Shown: one piece after another, positions 11,115 to 23,725 of the stretch
How the letters are laid out: each line of letters starts with the position of its first letter
How positions within the stretch are numbered: position 1 is the first letter of the stretch
NCBI RefSeq assembly: GCF_000003195.3
Contig: NC_012877.2
Span: 12,255,106-12,319,105, forward strand
From: Sorghum bicolor
Taxonomy: Eukaryota > Streptophyta > Magnoliopsida > Poales > Poaceae
DNA: 64,000 nucleotides
Direction of reading: 5' to 3'
The notes under the pieces: model-generated
The model's database searches: none
What the model saw: the letters and a program-made list of their open reading frames with translations, nothing else
What the model was told of the DNA's origin: nothing
Translations under genes and position numbers: made by a program

Positions 11115-11275
11115 CATGCAGTTGGCATTGAAAACTGCCTTTAGAAATCCATTCTACAGGCGGTTCTCAATGCCAGCCTCCTGTAGAGATGCTTTTCTAC
11201 AGGCGGTTGGCATTGACCACCGCGTGTATAAATGGATTTATACAGGCGGTGGTCAATGCCAACCGCCTGTAGAAA
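11115..11275. repeat. Internal group of CACTA subterminal-type hairpins
   Basis: Repeated inverted copies of CTACAGGCGGTTGGCATTG and its complement, for example 11200-11220 against about 11240-11273. They share the core ACAGGCGGTT with the subterminal region at 16710-16980. Such motifs bind the element's own TnpA. Their position between the two genes rather than at an end is odd. Confidence 0.6.
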
Positions 11276-12342
11276 AAATTTTCTTTATTTTAATGTTATA
11301 TATTATTTGTATATTCATATTATAATATGATTATATTGTTTCTATATAATTTGTAACATAATTTTTCTATATTCTTTATTTGTAAGTAATTATATTGTTT
11401 ATATATTATTTGTGTATTGATATTATAAGAAAATTATATTGTTTCTACATTTTTTGTAACATAATTATTTCTATATTATTTATTTTTAACATAATTATAT
11501 TGTTTATATATTATTTGTATATTGACCACTCAAACTTTCATCTGAGAGGGTTTGGACCATTCAAATTTTAAAATTTCAAATTTCCACGAAGTTTCGTATA
11601 GTTTCATAAAGTTTGTGTGAGATTCAAGACTTTGTGACCACAGTTTACCAACCCTTTCTCAAACATAAAAATGTCTTATATATGGAATGTGTATCTTGAT
11701 GAGCTCTAACACCCTTGTTTCAAAAGTTTTTCATTTGATGTCATTTAGTGTCTTGTTTGACCAGGTTTGACCAAGTCAAGCCTTGATTTTTAAAACATGT
11801 GACTAGAGTTTACTAAAACTTTACCAAATACAAAAATGGACTATATATCAAAGGTAGACCTTGATGAGCTCTAACTCCTTTGTATTCAAATTTTTTTCAT
11901 TTGAGGTCTTCTATTGCCTCGTTTCACCTAGTTTGACTAAGTCAAATCTTGGATTTTTCTAAAAAAACACTTTGACCGGACCTGAGCTGGTCTCAGCTAC
12001 AAAAGTCATGAATACATAGTTTGTCCACCTTATCAAGATACAGATTTGGTGTAATAGTCAACTTTTCATCTGAGACGGTTTAGACCACTCAGATTTTAAA
12101 ATTTCAAATTTTCACGGCTACACGCACGTTTTCGGGACCCTAGACGGTCCCAACTCGAGAAGTCATGAATAGAAAGTTTGTTCCACTCATCAAGATCTAC
12201 ATTTCATACATAGCATATTTTTGCATTTGACAAAGTGTTACGAAAGTGTAGTTCTAAATCCAAAGGTCTCACATATATTTTCATAAAGTTTGTGTGAGAT
12301 TACATGATGACTAGAGTTTACATGATGAATGACAAATACAAT
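11276..12342. other. Non-coding CACTA spacer
   Basis: An AT-rich part (11276-11520) is followed by text resembling the spacers of the other CACTA elements in the window: CATCTGAGA, GTTTGTGTGAGATTCAAG, TTGATGAGCTCTAAC and repeated TTTTTCATTTGA. No coding sequence is visible. Confidence 0.5.
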
Positions 12343-15300
12343 CTAGACAGTTACTATTCTTCCTTGTCCATCAGGGCGCACCCAAGGCAAAGAACTTTGT
12401 GGGATGCTTCGCTCAACATTTCTTATCTTCACAGGATGGTCGTCCACAAAGAGGGACATGTCGCTGAACTGGTTAAAATCCTCTAGATCCGCTACACCAT
12501 CAACTCCTATTGCTTGTTGCTTTCCTCGAAAAACTACATGCTTTGGCTTGTCAGTAGTTTTTTTTCTCATTCTTAGAAAGGATCTGTTCAGCATAGAACA
12601 CCTATGCAGCACGGTTACCAAGGATCCACGGGTCATCTTTGTATCCCACCTTACTTAGATCAAGAACTCTGACCCCATAATTATCCACTGTGACATGTTT
12701 ATCTTCTACCCATTGACATCAAAACATGGGGATCTTAAAAGTACCATAGTCTAGTTCCCATATGTCCTCGATGAAGCCAAAGTATGTAATAATATCACTA
12801 GTTTCATCGTCTATGGCCTCGCATCAAACACCACTATTTTGTGCCATGCTCTTTTTATCCTTGGACTTGGTATGAAATGTGAATCCATTTATGTCATAGA
12901 TTTGTCATGTTGTCACTTGGCGTGATGGTCCAGATGTCAAAGCCTTCATGGTTTGTTCCTCAATTGTTTTCCCAGATGGAATATCCTGCTCCCTTAGCCA
13001 TGTGTACAATTGTTTCTTGTGTTCCTTCATTACCCAATCATTCGTTTGCCCAATATTATGTTCTCGAAGCTCATTCAAGTGTTGATCGAGCAAATGCTCC
13101 ATTATCGAGAGTTGATGTAAGATGCGGTGATGTGCCTCAAGGACTATATTGTAATCTGGCAGGATAAATGATTTCCGTCCAATCCTCCCACTTCCATGCA
13201 GCCTACCCTCATGCCTTGATGGAGACAAACCTATTGCGACCTGGTCTTTTAGGACACTATTGCAGAATGGTCCTCTGGACTCAATTGCCTCTTTAGTACA
13301 GTACCCCTCTATCATGGATGCCTCAGGACAGGCACGAGTTGATACATAGCCATTTAGTATTGCCATGAAACGCTCGTACGTCCACATTTCATGCAGGTAC
13401 ATGGGACCCAATGCTTGTATTTATGGAACCAAGTGCACCACAAGGTGCACCATGATATCGAAGAATGACGGGGGAAACACATCTCAAACTATGACACTGT
13501 CTCCACTACGAATTCCTGAAGGGATTCTAACTCATCACGGTCAATTACCTTTTGTGTGACCTTATCGAAAAAGTAGCACAATTGTGTGACTGCCATCTTC
13601 ATGAACACTAGATTTATAGCCCTTATTGCAATAGGGAGGAAAGTAGTCAGCATTACATGACAATCATGTGAGTTGTAGTTGGTGAGTGTAAGGTCTTTCA
13701 TTAACACAATACTCCATATACTAGAGCAGAATCCAGAGGGGACTTTCAAATTCTTCAACCACTCACACATCACATGTTTCTCATCTATGTTGAGGTTGTA
13801 GCTTGCTGCTAGGAGATGGTACTTTCCATTTTCTTGAAGAACAGGATGAAGCTCTTTTTTATACCTAACTGTACCATCTCGAAGTGTGAATTGAGTCCTT
13901 CCTTTGTCTTCATCTTGATATCAAGCAATGTGCTAATTAGGCTTTCGAACACGTTCTTCTGTATGTGCATACCATCAATCACGTGTCGTATGTCCAAGTC
14001 TTTCTATTATGGCAAATACTCGAAGAAAATGGACTTCTTCTTGAATGTTGTCCCTGGAGTTGGTTTGACATCCTTTCTTGGTTTTCCGTCCTTTGTCTTC
14101 TTTTTGAACACAAAGTTGATGTTGCTCACTATTTTGAAGACTCTCTAGCCTTTGCTATTACCTGATGGTGCATCTGAGTTTCTTTCTTCATTATTGTCGA
14201 AGTATTTATCCATCTTTTTCAGGCGGTACATGTGCCCTTTTGATAAGAAGCGTTTATGCCTCATGTACACTATTTTCTTAGATGCATTAAGGGACACGTA
14301 ATGGGTTCCATCGATGCACACCACCCAACCAACCTTTCCCTTGAATTGCCCTGACAATGTGAAGAAAGCAGGGTAATCATTGATCGTAACAACAATAATT
14401 GCTCTCAGTGTGAATGAATCTTTGCGACACTCGTCCATCATTTGAACACCTTGTATCCATAACATTTTCATCTCCTCCATTAAGGGCACCAAGAAAACAT
14501 CCATGTCAACTCCAGGTTGGACTGGTCCAGAGATAAGTATGGTTAGCAAAATGTATTTTCGCTTCTACATCAACCATGGAGGAAGGTTGTAGATGGTGAG
14601 AATCACCGGCCATGTGTTGTGCTTGCTGCTCCTCTCAGCAAATGGATTCATTCCATCGGTACTCAGTGCGATCCTAACATTTCTTGGTTCGCTGGCAAAG
14701 TCTTGATGGTTCTCATTAAAATTTTGCCACTGCTTTCCATCGGTTGGATGGCGAAGCTTGCCATCATTTTTGTGCTCATCCGAAGCATGCCAACTCGTAA
14801 GTTTTGCATCATCAGGGTTAGCAAACAATCTCCTCAGTCGATCTACCACTGGAAGGTACCACATCACTAAAGCAGGAATCTTTTTCTGCACATAATAATC
14901 AACCTCTTCTTTATCTTTGTTGGTCGGTTTTGATCTCTGCTGGGTCTTCTTTCGCTTCTTCCCTGCTTTACACATGAAGGCAGCACAATCCTCCTGTCGA
15001 TAGTCTTTATTTGTCTTATACTAACTTGCACCACACTTTAGACACCTATCGAAGTCCTTGTATTCATCACCACGATATAGGATACAATGATTCCTACACG
15101 CATGGATCTTCGCGACACCCATAGTGAGCGGACTGATTAGCTTCTTTGCATGGTACGTGTTAGCAGGCAATTTGTTCTCCTTTGGAAGCATGTCTCCGAT
15201 AATACTTAAGAATGTATCGAATCCAACATCAGACAAACCATACCTAGCTTTTGCCATCAATAGTTTTAGCACAGATCTCAGCGTCGTGAACTCTTGGGTA

Positions 15301-15863
15301 CAACCCTTGGACTCATCATACAGAGGCTCTTCAGCTGCCTTCTTCAAGGCCTCCATCCCTTTCATTAATAACATTGATGATTCAGTATGACGATGCAACA
15401 TTGCCTCTAAGAATTCAAAATCTTCCGCAGCTGTATCATTTGGTAAGACATGAGTTCTGTCATCATCATTTCTCCCAGCAAAACCACCAACAGTAACATT
15501 TGGCACAACATGTTCACTTTGGTGTGTGTCGTGGAAAAACTAAAATCCTTCATTAGGCATGCTTGGACCATCGGCGTCAATATTCGCAAGGTCTCCAATT
15601 GTATAAAGCACCGAGCTACCCTCTCCATGCTTCGTCCAAATCAAGTAATCTTTCATAAATCCTCGGCAGACCAGATGAGAAATGATTGCTTCAGTATCTT
15701 CATAAATGTTAATAATTCTGCAGTCGATGCATGGACAATATATGTGCTTCGTCTTTGTTCTCAAAGCATGGTTCTTAGCAGCATCAACAAACCTACAGAC
15801 CTCGGGTATGTATGATGGATCTTGTCTTGATAAGTTATACATCCAAAAGGACCGCTCCATCAT
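12343..15863 (-). pseudogene. TnpD-type CACTA transposase, degraded
   Basis: Minus-strand fragments line up in the normal order of a TnpD protein. First is a Transpos_assoc domain (FWMYNLSRQDPSYIPEVCRF to IWTKHGEG, 15860-15600), then KIHACRNHCILYRGDEY (about 15080), then the Transposase_21 region (LSTDGMNPFAERSS to NLPPWLM, about 14690-14570, then TINDYPAFFTLSG), then RHVIDGMHIQKNVFESL (about 13990). Next comes a DUF4218-like part (FYLHEMWTYERFM, about 13390) and the C-terminal PWVRPDGQGRIVTV. Several breaks are stops in an otherwise continuous frame (15540, 15021, 14565, 14145); between 13997 and 13411 the frame shifts twice. Loss of function is certain. Confidence 0.75.
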
Positions 15864-16696
15864 GAGCTGTGGAAAAATTAGTAAATTAATTGATCTCAAT
15901 GCAAAACAAATAGTCTAGAAATATTGTCATCTAACCTTTTAAACAACAACCTATGAAGATGAAAACCTCCCACTTGTATATCTATCCAATTTGTAGACCT
16001 CGGAGCTAACATTAAAAATAAAGACAAAATCCTAAGTAATAATTCAAAAAAGAACACCTAACAACTAAATCAAATCGATAAGGTAGAAAAACACCATTGA
16101 TGGAATCAACTAAATATATACCTTGATTCACTAAAATAAATTTGAGAAGGAAACATGAAAATGGTGAGAGGAGAGGCATCATCTTAAGCAACCTCATACA
16201 TGAAAAATGCATATTGCATAATTAAATCAAATTTACATAAAAAATAACATCCTACACAATATAATTTTAAAAACTAAAAAGAAAACTTATCTTTCTCTCT
16301 CTTCCCAATCATGGAAACACCATTCATGGAAACCACTACTTATATATTTCTTGGATTCACTAATTAGAGAAGAAAACATAGAAAAGGTGAGAGGAGAGAC
16401 ATCATCTAACCATCTTAAGCAACCTCATTTGAGCAAATATAGTCCATACCTCGCTATTATACTCTCTCCCTCTCATGGTGAAACCCTAAATCCAAAAAGT
16501 AGCTCAAATTGAGCAAAAGGGCACAAAAAGAGGCATTAGAGGCATCAACTAACCTTTCTTAGCTATCTCTTTCCAAGAAATGAAGATCAAAATCTTTCCC
16601 CTTGTATTTTAGAAAAACTGGACCTCCAAAATGGGCTCCAATGGTAGATGGTTGCGAGCTACAGTTCTACCCGAGGAGGAAGAAGGGGGTGTGGGG
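15864..16696 (-). other. Leader and intron region upstream of TnpD A
   Basis: AT-rich sequence between the TATA box and the first TnpD codon. It contains two similar stretches, AAACACCATT...GAAAATGGTGAGAGGAGAGG near 16090-16180 and a related one near 16315-16405, which look like a local duplication. No gene is visible. Confidence 0.4.
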
Positions 16697-16704
16697 TATT
16701 TATA
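16697..16704 (-). promoter_or_regulatory. TATA box of CACTA A
   Basis: The minus strand reads TATAAATA, preceded by CTTTC and followed after about 30 bp by a pyrimidine-rich leader. It lies just inside the subterminal hairpins, the usual place for a CACTA promoter. Confidence 0.5.
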
Positions 16705-16707
16705 GAA

Positions 16708-17023
16708 AGAATAGCACAGGTGGTTTGCGTAAGAAACCACCTGTGTAAATCAATTAATACAGGCGGTTCACATAATTGAACCACCTGTATTAATGAAGCA
16801 TTTACACAGGCGGTTCAGTAACACAGGCAGTTCAGTTTTGTGAACCGCATGTGTAAATGTTTCGCTAACACAGGCGGTTTTCTTACAACAACCGCCTGTA
16901 CTGACCTATTATACATGCGGTTTTTAATTCTGGCCGTACAAATTTACAACACAGGCGCATTATAACTAAAACTGCCTGTGCAAAGTTTTTGCCCCCGCCG
17001 GCTTAGAGCATCTGTGTACTAGT
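16708..17023 (-). repeat. Terminal and subterminal inverted repeats of CACTA A
   Basis: At least six copies of ACAGGCGGTT or its complement are arranged as back-to-back hairpins (for example AATACAGGCGGTTCACAT against TTGAACCACCTGTATT). They end in the CACTA terminus at 17023. Confidence 0.7.
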
Positions 17024-17856
17024 GTACCTGACTCCATTGGTAGTGCAAGCTAGAGATTATGACCACATGACAGTGCATGCCGACCTTCAGTGACCTCTAT
17101 TATTGGTTTCTCTTTACGCAGCTCCATGATCTACACGCAAACATTAAACCACCGTCACCACTAAATTAATTATGTAAAATATGCTAATCACATAAACGTG
17201 ACTTAAACCATGCATGTTGAAACTCTGTTGCTAGCCTCCTTTCAACATCGCCTCTTCTTTTCTATATATGTGTTGTACCACATATAAGAATTATTATTAG
17301 GAACATTTGATATATAAGAAGGAAATCACAAATCAGCATATAAAAAATCATACTCCATACATTGTTAACTTTATCATCGATGTGTTGTACCCTAGTCTTG
17401 TGAATGACCTTGACACCATGCATGTGGAACATGTACACACGTTATTTGAACCAAAATCATTCGTGCTTTGCTTATCTCTTTTCATTTGTGACCACTTTTG
17501 AAGAGTTTTCGCAACTAAAGCATAGATCTCACATATACTCAAATGCTCAAATCGCTCAAATATAATTCTTTATCAATACATAGCATCGTATTGTCTTCTT
17601 TTTTTTCTTTCTACTTGTACAAGGCCTATGCAGAGCTCGAGTAAGGATAAAGACGAGTGTGTACTACCTCCATACCCATAAAAGAATATTTTTTGAATCC
17701 AGCCTACCATCCAAATGTCATCATCAGAAACTTTTTTTTAACAAAAATCTAGGTCTAAAACATTTCTATGAGAATCTAAATCCGTGCCAAACACACCCTT
17801 CATCACAAAACACTATCTTCAAGAAACTACCTCTATTTGAGATAATTATAGATGTA
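17024..17856. other. Intergenic, no gene seen
   Basis: AT-rich DNA. A fragment near 17660-17690 (CTACCTCCATACCCATAAAAG) resembles one end of a Stowaway MITE, but I found no partner end. Confidence 0.4.
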
Positions 17857-18093
17857 CTCCCTCCATCCAAATTATAAGTCAGTTCTAATTTTCTTGAAGA
17901 ATCAAATTATCTCAAGTTTAACCAAAATTATAGAAAAAAATCAAAAATCTATGACTTCAAACAAGTATATGTACTATAAAAATATGATTAATAAAAAAAT
18001 CTAATAATATTTATTTGGTATCATAAATATTATTATTTTATTATATAAATTTGATCAAACTTAAGATATTTCTACAATTTGGGATGGAGGAAG
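17857..18093. mobile_element. Stowaway-type MITE
   Basis: 237 bp with terminal inverted repeats CTCCCTCCATCCAAATT and AATTTGGGATGGAGGAAG, flanked by TA at 17855-17856 and 18094-18095. AT-rich and non-coding, as expected for Tc1/mariner MITEs of grasses. Confidence 0.8.
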
Positions 18094-18095
18094 TA

Positions 18096-18926
18096 GCTTT
18101 TACATACTTCCTCCTCCAAAAAAAGGAATAGAGTTCTAGCATAATATGCATAGTATTAAGCAACATTAGTTTAACTATGTTTATACAAAAATATCAATAT
18201 TTATTATGTCAAACAAACAAATACCTCTAGATCCAATTTTTTTATAGATCCGCAGAGCGTATTCATTCAATTATTTTGTAAGTTAAAATTAGTCCTGGTG
18301 ACATCACAATGACATCGCATGTCCTCACGTCCGCATATGGCCGTGCATGGATGTCGGTCACCACGCATCAAGTCACCGGTGTGCCTGGTAATTGCCGATC
18401 TTGTAGCCAGAGGTTCTCATGTTGCTGGAGGCCACCACGCACTACAGCTTAGAGGTCTCAATGGCTGCATACTGCAGTCGCACCTGTGCGAGGCCCGATC
18501 ACCTCACAGACCCCTGCACAGCTGCGAGATTGCTCCTTTTCGTGCCCTTCCAAAGGATTTCCCCTCGCGTGCATGGCCGGAGGCGGTGGGATGTGTAGTC
18601 CTAGCTGCCGAATGCGTGAGAGACTGGGAGGCGAGAGATTCAGACTTTGTTTTTTTTTTACAAGAAACTTCATTCATTGATTAACAGCAAGAAGCTGTTA
18701 AATTAGAACGGTAGGTTGCAGATGCACAGCATTTTTTTTCTTTTTTTTTTTGAGAAAAGAGATATAGCCCGCTTTTGTATTTAGCAAAAGCCAGAACAAA
18801 TTCACAACATTCGATGCTCACTGGACGACCGATGGAATTGAAGTAGAACTCGGACACCACGACGAAAGTGCACGGGTCTGGCGTCAGCGATGTCAGGTAG
18901 CCCACTGTCGCGCGTCGTTGGGCTGC
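18096..18926 (-). other. Flank of CACTA C with poly(A)-tailed retroposon remnants
   Basis: The minus strand shows two A-rich tails. One follows ATATCTCTTTTCTC (about 18765-18735). The other follows AATGAATGAAGTTTCTTGT (about 18675-18650). Both look like 3' ends of non-LTR retroposons. A short open stretch (ATVGYLTSLTPDPCTFVVV, about 18910-18850) runs up to the CACTA insertion point. 18300-18640 is GC-richer with no recognised gene. Confidence 0.4.
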
Positions 18927-19205
18927 CACTACTGGAGCATTGGTCCATACCCAAAATGGCCAAAAACCTCGGTCTTTTTGCGGCCCGGGGTTAAAGACCC
19001 CTTTAGCACCGGTTTGTAACACGAACCGGTGCTAAAGGGTTCTGCCCAACGGCTACTGACAGGTGCTGTCAGGGCAAAAACCCTTTAGCACCGGTTGTTA
19101 ACACGAATCGGTGCTAAAGGGTCCCCTTTAGCACCGGTCAGCGCCACGGGCCGAGGCAAAGCCTTTAGCACCGGTTTTGTCCCTGAACCGGTTCTAAAGG
19201 TCCGG
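18927..19205 (+). repeat. 5' terminal and subterminal repeats of CACTA C
   Basis: CACTACTGGAG terminus followed by inverted pairs of the unit CTTTAGCACCGGTT (about 18998-19040, 19083-19122, 19127-19200). These are the likely binding sites of the element's own transposition protein. Confidence 0.75.
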
Positions 19206-19749
19206 TTTATAGACCGGATCCCTCCTCCTCTCTTCTCATTTGAAACCGAGAGCACCATTCACCATTGTTGTTCTTGGAGCTTCTTCTTCCTCATTTGTTC
19301 TTCATCTCTGACGCCCATTGTTGATCTTCTTCGACTCCGTCATCGTTTCTTCGTGTTTGGAGGTGACTAACTTTGTCTTTCTTGTCTTTTTCATGTTGTT
19401 TTTGGCTTGTGATGTTCCCATTATTTTTAGTTCAAATCCACGTTGTTATTTTGAATCATTCACATGAATTACTATCCATATATATATATCATATTTCATG
19501 GTTGACCTAGTATTAATGTAGTTTTCAAGAATGAATTATAGTATCTTTTTATGATCTTAGAAAGTAGGATAGTTCAAATTAATTGGTTTGTTAATATCAC
19601 TTGATTTATTTTTATTACTACATAATGTTCATTGTATAATTTAGAAGATTTGTTGAAGTAACTAGACAAATAAATAATACATTAGGTTCTTCTTTAATCA
19701 TACATGTTTACTATTAAATGTGGAATTTATAATTGTTTAAAAATTGAGT
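19206..19749 (+). other. Probable leader exon and first intron of CACTA C
   Basis: 19215-19365 is pyrimidine-rich and resembles a 5' leader, ending in a GGAG/GTGACT donor-like site. 19370-19745 is AT-rich and intron-like. No coding sequence is seen. Confidence 0.4.
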
Positions 19750-20256
19750 ATGGATAGTAGATGGCAACGGGTTCAAAAGCGATATCGTCCGGAACTCCCT
19801 CTCATTACTTGTGGCAAGTGTGGGCAGAAGATTTTGATGAGTACAAAGTGTCGAAAGAGGGAGTAAACAAGGGTCGTATATTCTACAAGTGTCCGGATCG
19901 TAACGTGAGTTATTTCCAGACATTTGCTTATATATGTGCATATTTTTTAAAATGATATTAATTAAACTTTTGATTCTCTCTTTTAATTTCAGTGGGACGG
20001 TACCAGCGGATGTACAGGTTGGTACTGGGAGGAAGAATACATTGAACACATTAAGAAATCTTTTGCACAGGTGGTTGAGGCTGAAGGTGGTGAGGCAGTG
20101 AGCCGACGAAAGGAGTTTAATGACGTTGATCAAGCGAATGATCTATCTATTATAGTTGGGATCGGACGCGAACTAATTATGTTGCTTAAGTGCATTTTAG
20201 TTTTGGTTTTTTTAGTGCTAGTTGCGATTGTATTTGTTGTAGCCAAGCTTTCCTAA
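19750..20256 (+). pseudogene. GRF-type zinc-finger protein with C-terminal membrane segment
   Basis: A small two-exon gene just upstream of the transposase. Exon 1 starts MDSRWQRVQKRYRPELPLI and carries CGKCGQ, then must shift frame (about 19840-19850) to reach GVNKGRIFYKCPDRN. The intron is 19904-19991 (GTGAGT...TTTCAG). Exon 2 continues WDGTSGCTGWYWEEEY. The CxxCG, R-x-FYKCP and C-x-GWYWEEEY pattern is the GRF zinc finger, a nucleic-acid-binding fold. Exon 2 ends with a hydrophobic stretch (CILVLVFLVLVAIVFVV, about 20191-20241), a probable single membrane helix. The role in the transposon is unknown; the exon 1 frameshift suggests the copy is dead. Confidence 0.6.
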
Positions 20257-20353
20257 ATTAATCAACTATGTATCTTAGACATGTTGTGCAATAAGATGAG
20301 AAACTATATGTGTGTGCATGGTTTTCAAAATATATATGTTATATTTAATGCAG

Positions 20354-23300
20354 ATGGTAACACGTAATTGGATGTATAATGCCGATCGGCGCTCCGAAGA
20401 GTTCATTAATGGCGTGCACTATTTCTTAAGTGTGGCCGAGACAAATAAGAGGGACGGTTTCATGTGCCGTCCATGTGCCGTGTGCAAGAATTTGACGGAA
20501 TATTCTAACTCAAGAACTCTTCATTCACACTTATTAAAGTCTGGTTTCGTACCAAACTATATTTGTTGGACCAAACATGGAGAAAGCGGAATTATAATGG
20601 ATGAAGGTGAAGAAGAAGAAGAAGAATTGGACCATACCAATATTATTGCTCAGTACGGTGGCTTCAATGATGTTGCAATGGGGGGAGATAATGAAGAAGA
20701 GATAACGGCAGAAGATGATCGGGGCGATGATTCTTTTGGTGATGCCATCCGTGATGCACAAAGAGAATGTGAAAGTGATAAAGAGAAAGCCAAGTTCGAG
20801 CGCATGCTAGAGGACCACAAGAAATCGCTATATCCCACCGCTGAAGAGGGGCAAAAAAAGCTGGGTACCACACTAGAATTGCTGCAATGGAAGGCAAAGA
20901 ATGGTACATCTGACAAGGCATTTGGGCAGTTATTGAAGATCATAAAAAAGATGCTTCCGAAAGGCAACGAATTGCCCACCACTACGTATGAAGCAAAACA
21001 GGTTGTCTGCCCTTTGGGATTAGAAATCCAGAAGATACACGCATGTCCTAATGACTGCATCCTCTACCGTGGGGAGGAATACGAGAATTCGGATGCATGT
21101 CCAGTATGTAAGGCATCACGGTATAAGATTAGACGAGATGATCCTGGCGATGTTGAGGATAAAGAACGTCATAGGAAGAAAATTCCTGCCAAGGTTATGT
21201 GGTATGCTCCTATAATACCATGATTAAAACGTCTGTTCAGAAATAAGGACAATGCAAAGTTGTTGCGGTGGCATAAAGAAGACCGTAAGATAGACAATAT
21301 GCTGAGACACCCTGCCGATGGATCCCAGTGGAGAGCGATAGACAGAGAATTCCCAGATTTTGCAGATGATGCTAGAAACTTGCGGTTCGCCTTAAGTACA
21401 GATGGTATGAATCCTTTCGGTGAGCAGAGCAGTAGTCACAGCACTTGGCCAGTTACTCTATGTATCTACAACCTTCCTCCATGGCTATGCATGAAGCGGA
21501 AGTTTATTATGATGCCGGTGCTTATCCAAGGACCGAAGCAACCTGGCAATGACATAGATGTCTACCTAAGGCCATTAGTTGAGGAACTTCAACTTTTATG
21601 GAGCAAACCAGGAGTTCGCGTGTGGGATGAGTACAAACAAGAGCACTTTGACCTGCGAGCATTGCAGTTTGTAACAATCAATGATTGGCCAGCTCTGAGT
21701 AATCTTTCAGGCCAGTCAAACAAGGGATATAATGCATGCACACATTGTTATGAAGACCTTGACTGTGTATTTTTGAAAAAATGTCGAAAGGTCGTGTACC
21801 TTGGCCACCGTCGGTTTCTTCATGTGAACCACCTAGTACGAAAGAAAGGCAAGCATTTTAAAGGCAAGACAGACCACCGGACCAAACCTCTCAATCGAAC
21901 CGGGGATGATGTACTCGAAATGGTCAAGGATATAAAAGTGGTATTTGGAAAGGGACGAGGCAGCGAACCTATTCCCAAGGATGCTAAGGGACACGTACCC
22001 ATGTGGAAGAAGAAATCCATATTTTGGGAGCTACCTTACTGGAATGTCCTAGAGGTCCGCAACGCGATCGACGTGCTGCATCTGACAAAGAATCTTTGTG
22101 TGAACTTGCTCGGATTCATGGGTGTCTACGGGAAGTCTAAGGATTCACTTGAAGCACGACAAGACTTGCAGCGCAAGAAAGAACGAGACAACCTGCATCC
22201 AGAACAGACAGATGATGGACGTCATTACTTAAGCCCTGCTAGCTACACTCTGAGCAAAGAAGAGAAGGAAAGCATGTTTGAATGTCTTAGCAGCATCAAG
22301 GTCCCATCTGGATTCTCCTCCAATATCAAGGGAATAATTAATGTGCCAGAGAAGAAATTCTTGAACTTGAAGTCCCATGACTGTCACGTTCTAATGACGC
22401 AATTGCTGTCGGTCGTTTTAAGAGGAATTTTACCTCCACACGTACGTCTAGCCACCGTAAAGCTATATGCATTCCTCAATGCAATTTCTCAAAAGGCAAT
22501 CAATCCAGAGCAACTAGCTACTCTGCAGAATGATGTCGTTCAATGTCTCGTCAGCTTTGAGTTGGTGTTCCCTCCATCCTTCTTCGATATCATGACACAC
22601 CTCCTAGTTCATCTGGTCAAAGAGATTTGTATTCTCGGTCCTGTGTTTCTACACAACATGTTCCCCTTCGAGAGATTCATGGGTGTCCCAAAGAAATATG
22701 TCCATAGTCGTTCCCAGCCAGAAGGAAGCATTGCCAAGGGCTACGGAACAGAGGAGGTCATAGAGTTCTGTGTTGACTTTATTCTAGACCTTGACCCAAT
22801 TGGCATTCCTAAATCTCGACACGAGGGCAGACTCAGCAGAAAGGGAACACTTGGGAAGAAAACATATATTGGTACGGGAGACGATTACTTCAATAAAGCA
22901 CACTACACAGTTCTCCAAAACTCCTCATTGGTGGAACCATATGTTGAGGTACACAAAGATTTCCTACGGTCCCAGTGGCCCAGGAAGAATGAAGCTTGGA
23001 TAATGCGTCAGCACATGGAAACTTTTGGCGATTGGTTGCGCAAAAAATGTCAAGGTGATGAAAACATTGATGAGCAGCTTTATTTGTTGGCCAGGCAACC
23101 ATCATGGCATGTCCTCACGTACAAAGGGTACGAGATAAATGGTAACACATTTTACACAGTTGGCCAAGATAAAAGGAGCACCAACCAAAATAGTGGTGTA
23201 CGCGTGGATGCCACGGATCCAAATGGGAACAGACAAACATATTATGGATGCATAGAAGACATATGGGAACTAGTCTATGCAGCTAATTTTAAAGTTCCTT

Positions 23301-23725
23301 TGTTCCGGTGCCAATAGGTGAAGATGACCGGAGGTGGGATAACAGTCGACAAGAAGTATGGGATGACAACCGTGGACCTTAACAATAGTGGGTTCAAAGA
23401 CGAACCATTCGTCCTTGCTGCAGACGTGAGTCAGGTGTTCTATGTCAAAGATATGTCTACAAAACCAAAGAGAGGAAAAAATGATGACCACTCAATCATC
23501 AATAAGCCAAAGCGCCACATTGTCCTTTCTGGGAAAAGAAACATTATCGGAATTGAGGACAAGTCAGACATGTCAGGTGATTACAAAAGGGATGATCGAA
23601 TTCCGCCCTTCATAGTCAACAAAGACCCAAGCATTCTGTTAAACAATGAGGATACTCCATGGTTACGGTAGGATCATAACCAAGGGTCATACGTCAAGAA
23701 GAAGTTCACTGTTGTGTCGGCTTAA
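20354..23725 (+). pseudogene. TnpD-type CACTA transposase with three nonsense codons
   Basis: A single frame of 1123 codons runs from ATG 20354 to TAA 23723-23725, interrupted only by TGA at 21221, TAG at 23315 and TAG at 23669. Domain order is that of TnpD: Transpos_assoc (about residues 4-80, WMYNADRRSEEFINGVHYF to ICWTKHGE), an acidic linker, KIHACPNDCILYRGEEY (about 235-251), Transposase_21 (about 315-560, with LSTDGMNPFGEQSS and NLPPWLCMKRK), DUF4218 (about 640-760), a DUF4216-like region (about 950-1060) and a C-terminal VLSGKRNIIGI segment. Transposase_21 is the proposed catalytic, RNase H-like core that cuts at the CACTA ends. Each stop can arise from CGA, TGG or CAG by one C-to-T type change. 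ATG 20354 is preceded by an AG that could be a splice acceptor. Confidence 0.8.

Larger units (their letters stand above)
8768..17023 (-). mobile_element. CACTA (En/Spm) transposon A, left part lost to retrotransposon insertion
   Basis: The right end at 17023 reads, on the minus strand, CACTAGTACACAGATGCTC, a CACTA terminus. Inverted subterminal hairpins with the motif ACAGGCGGTT follow. Leftwards come a TATA box, a degraded TnpD transposase (15863-12343), a non-coding spacer, a second group of the same hairpins (11115-11275) and a TnpA-like pseudogene cut at 8768 by the LTR retrotransposon. The other terminus lies outside the window, so the target duplication (TAC expected) cannot be tested. 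Many stops and frameshifts make this the oldest large element here. Confidence 0.75.

Noticed and set aside
10648..11144. Several overlapping frames on both strands of 100-153 codons
   Set aside because: High GC content removes stops on every frame; composition is low-complexity Pro/Arg/Gly with no motif.
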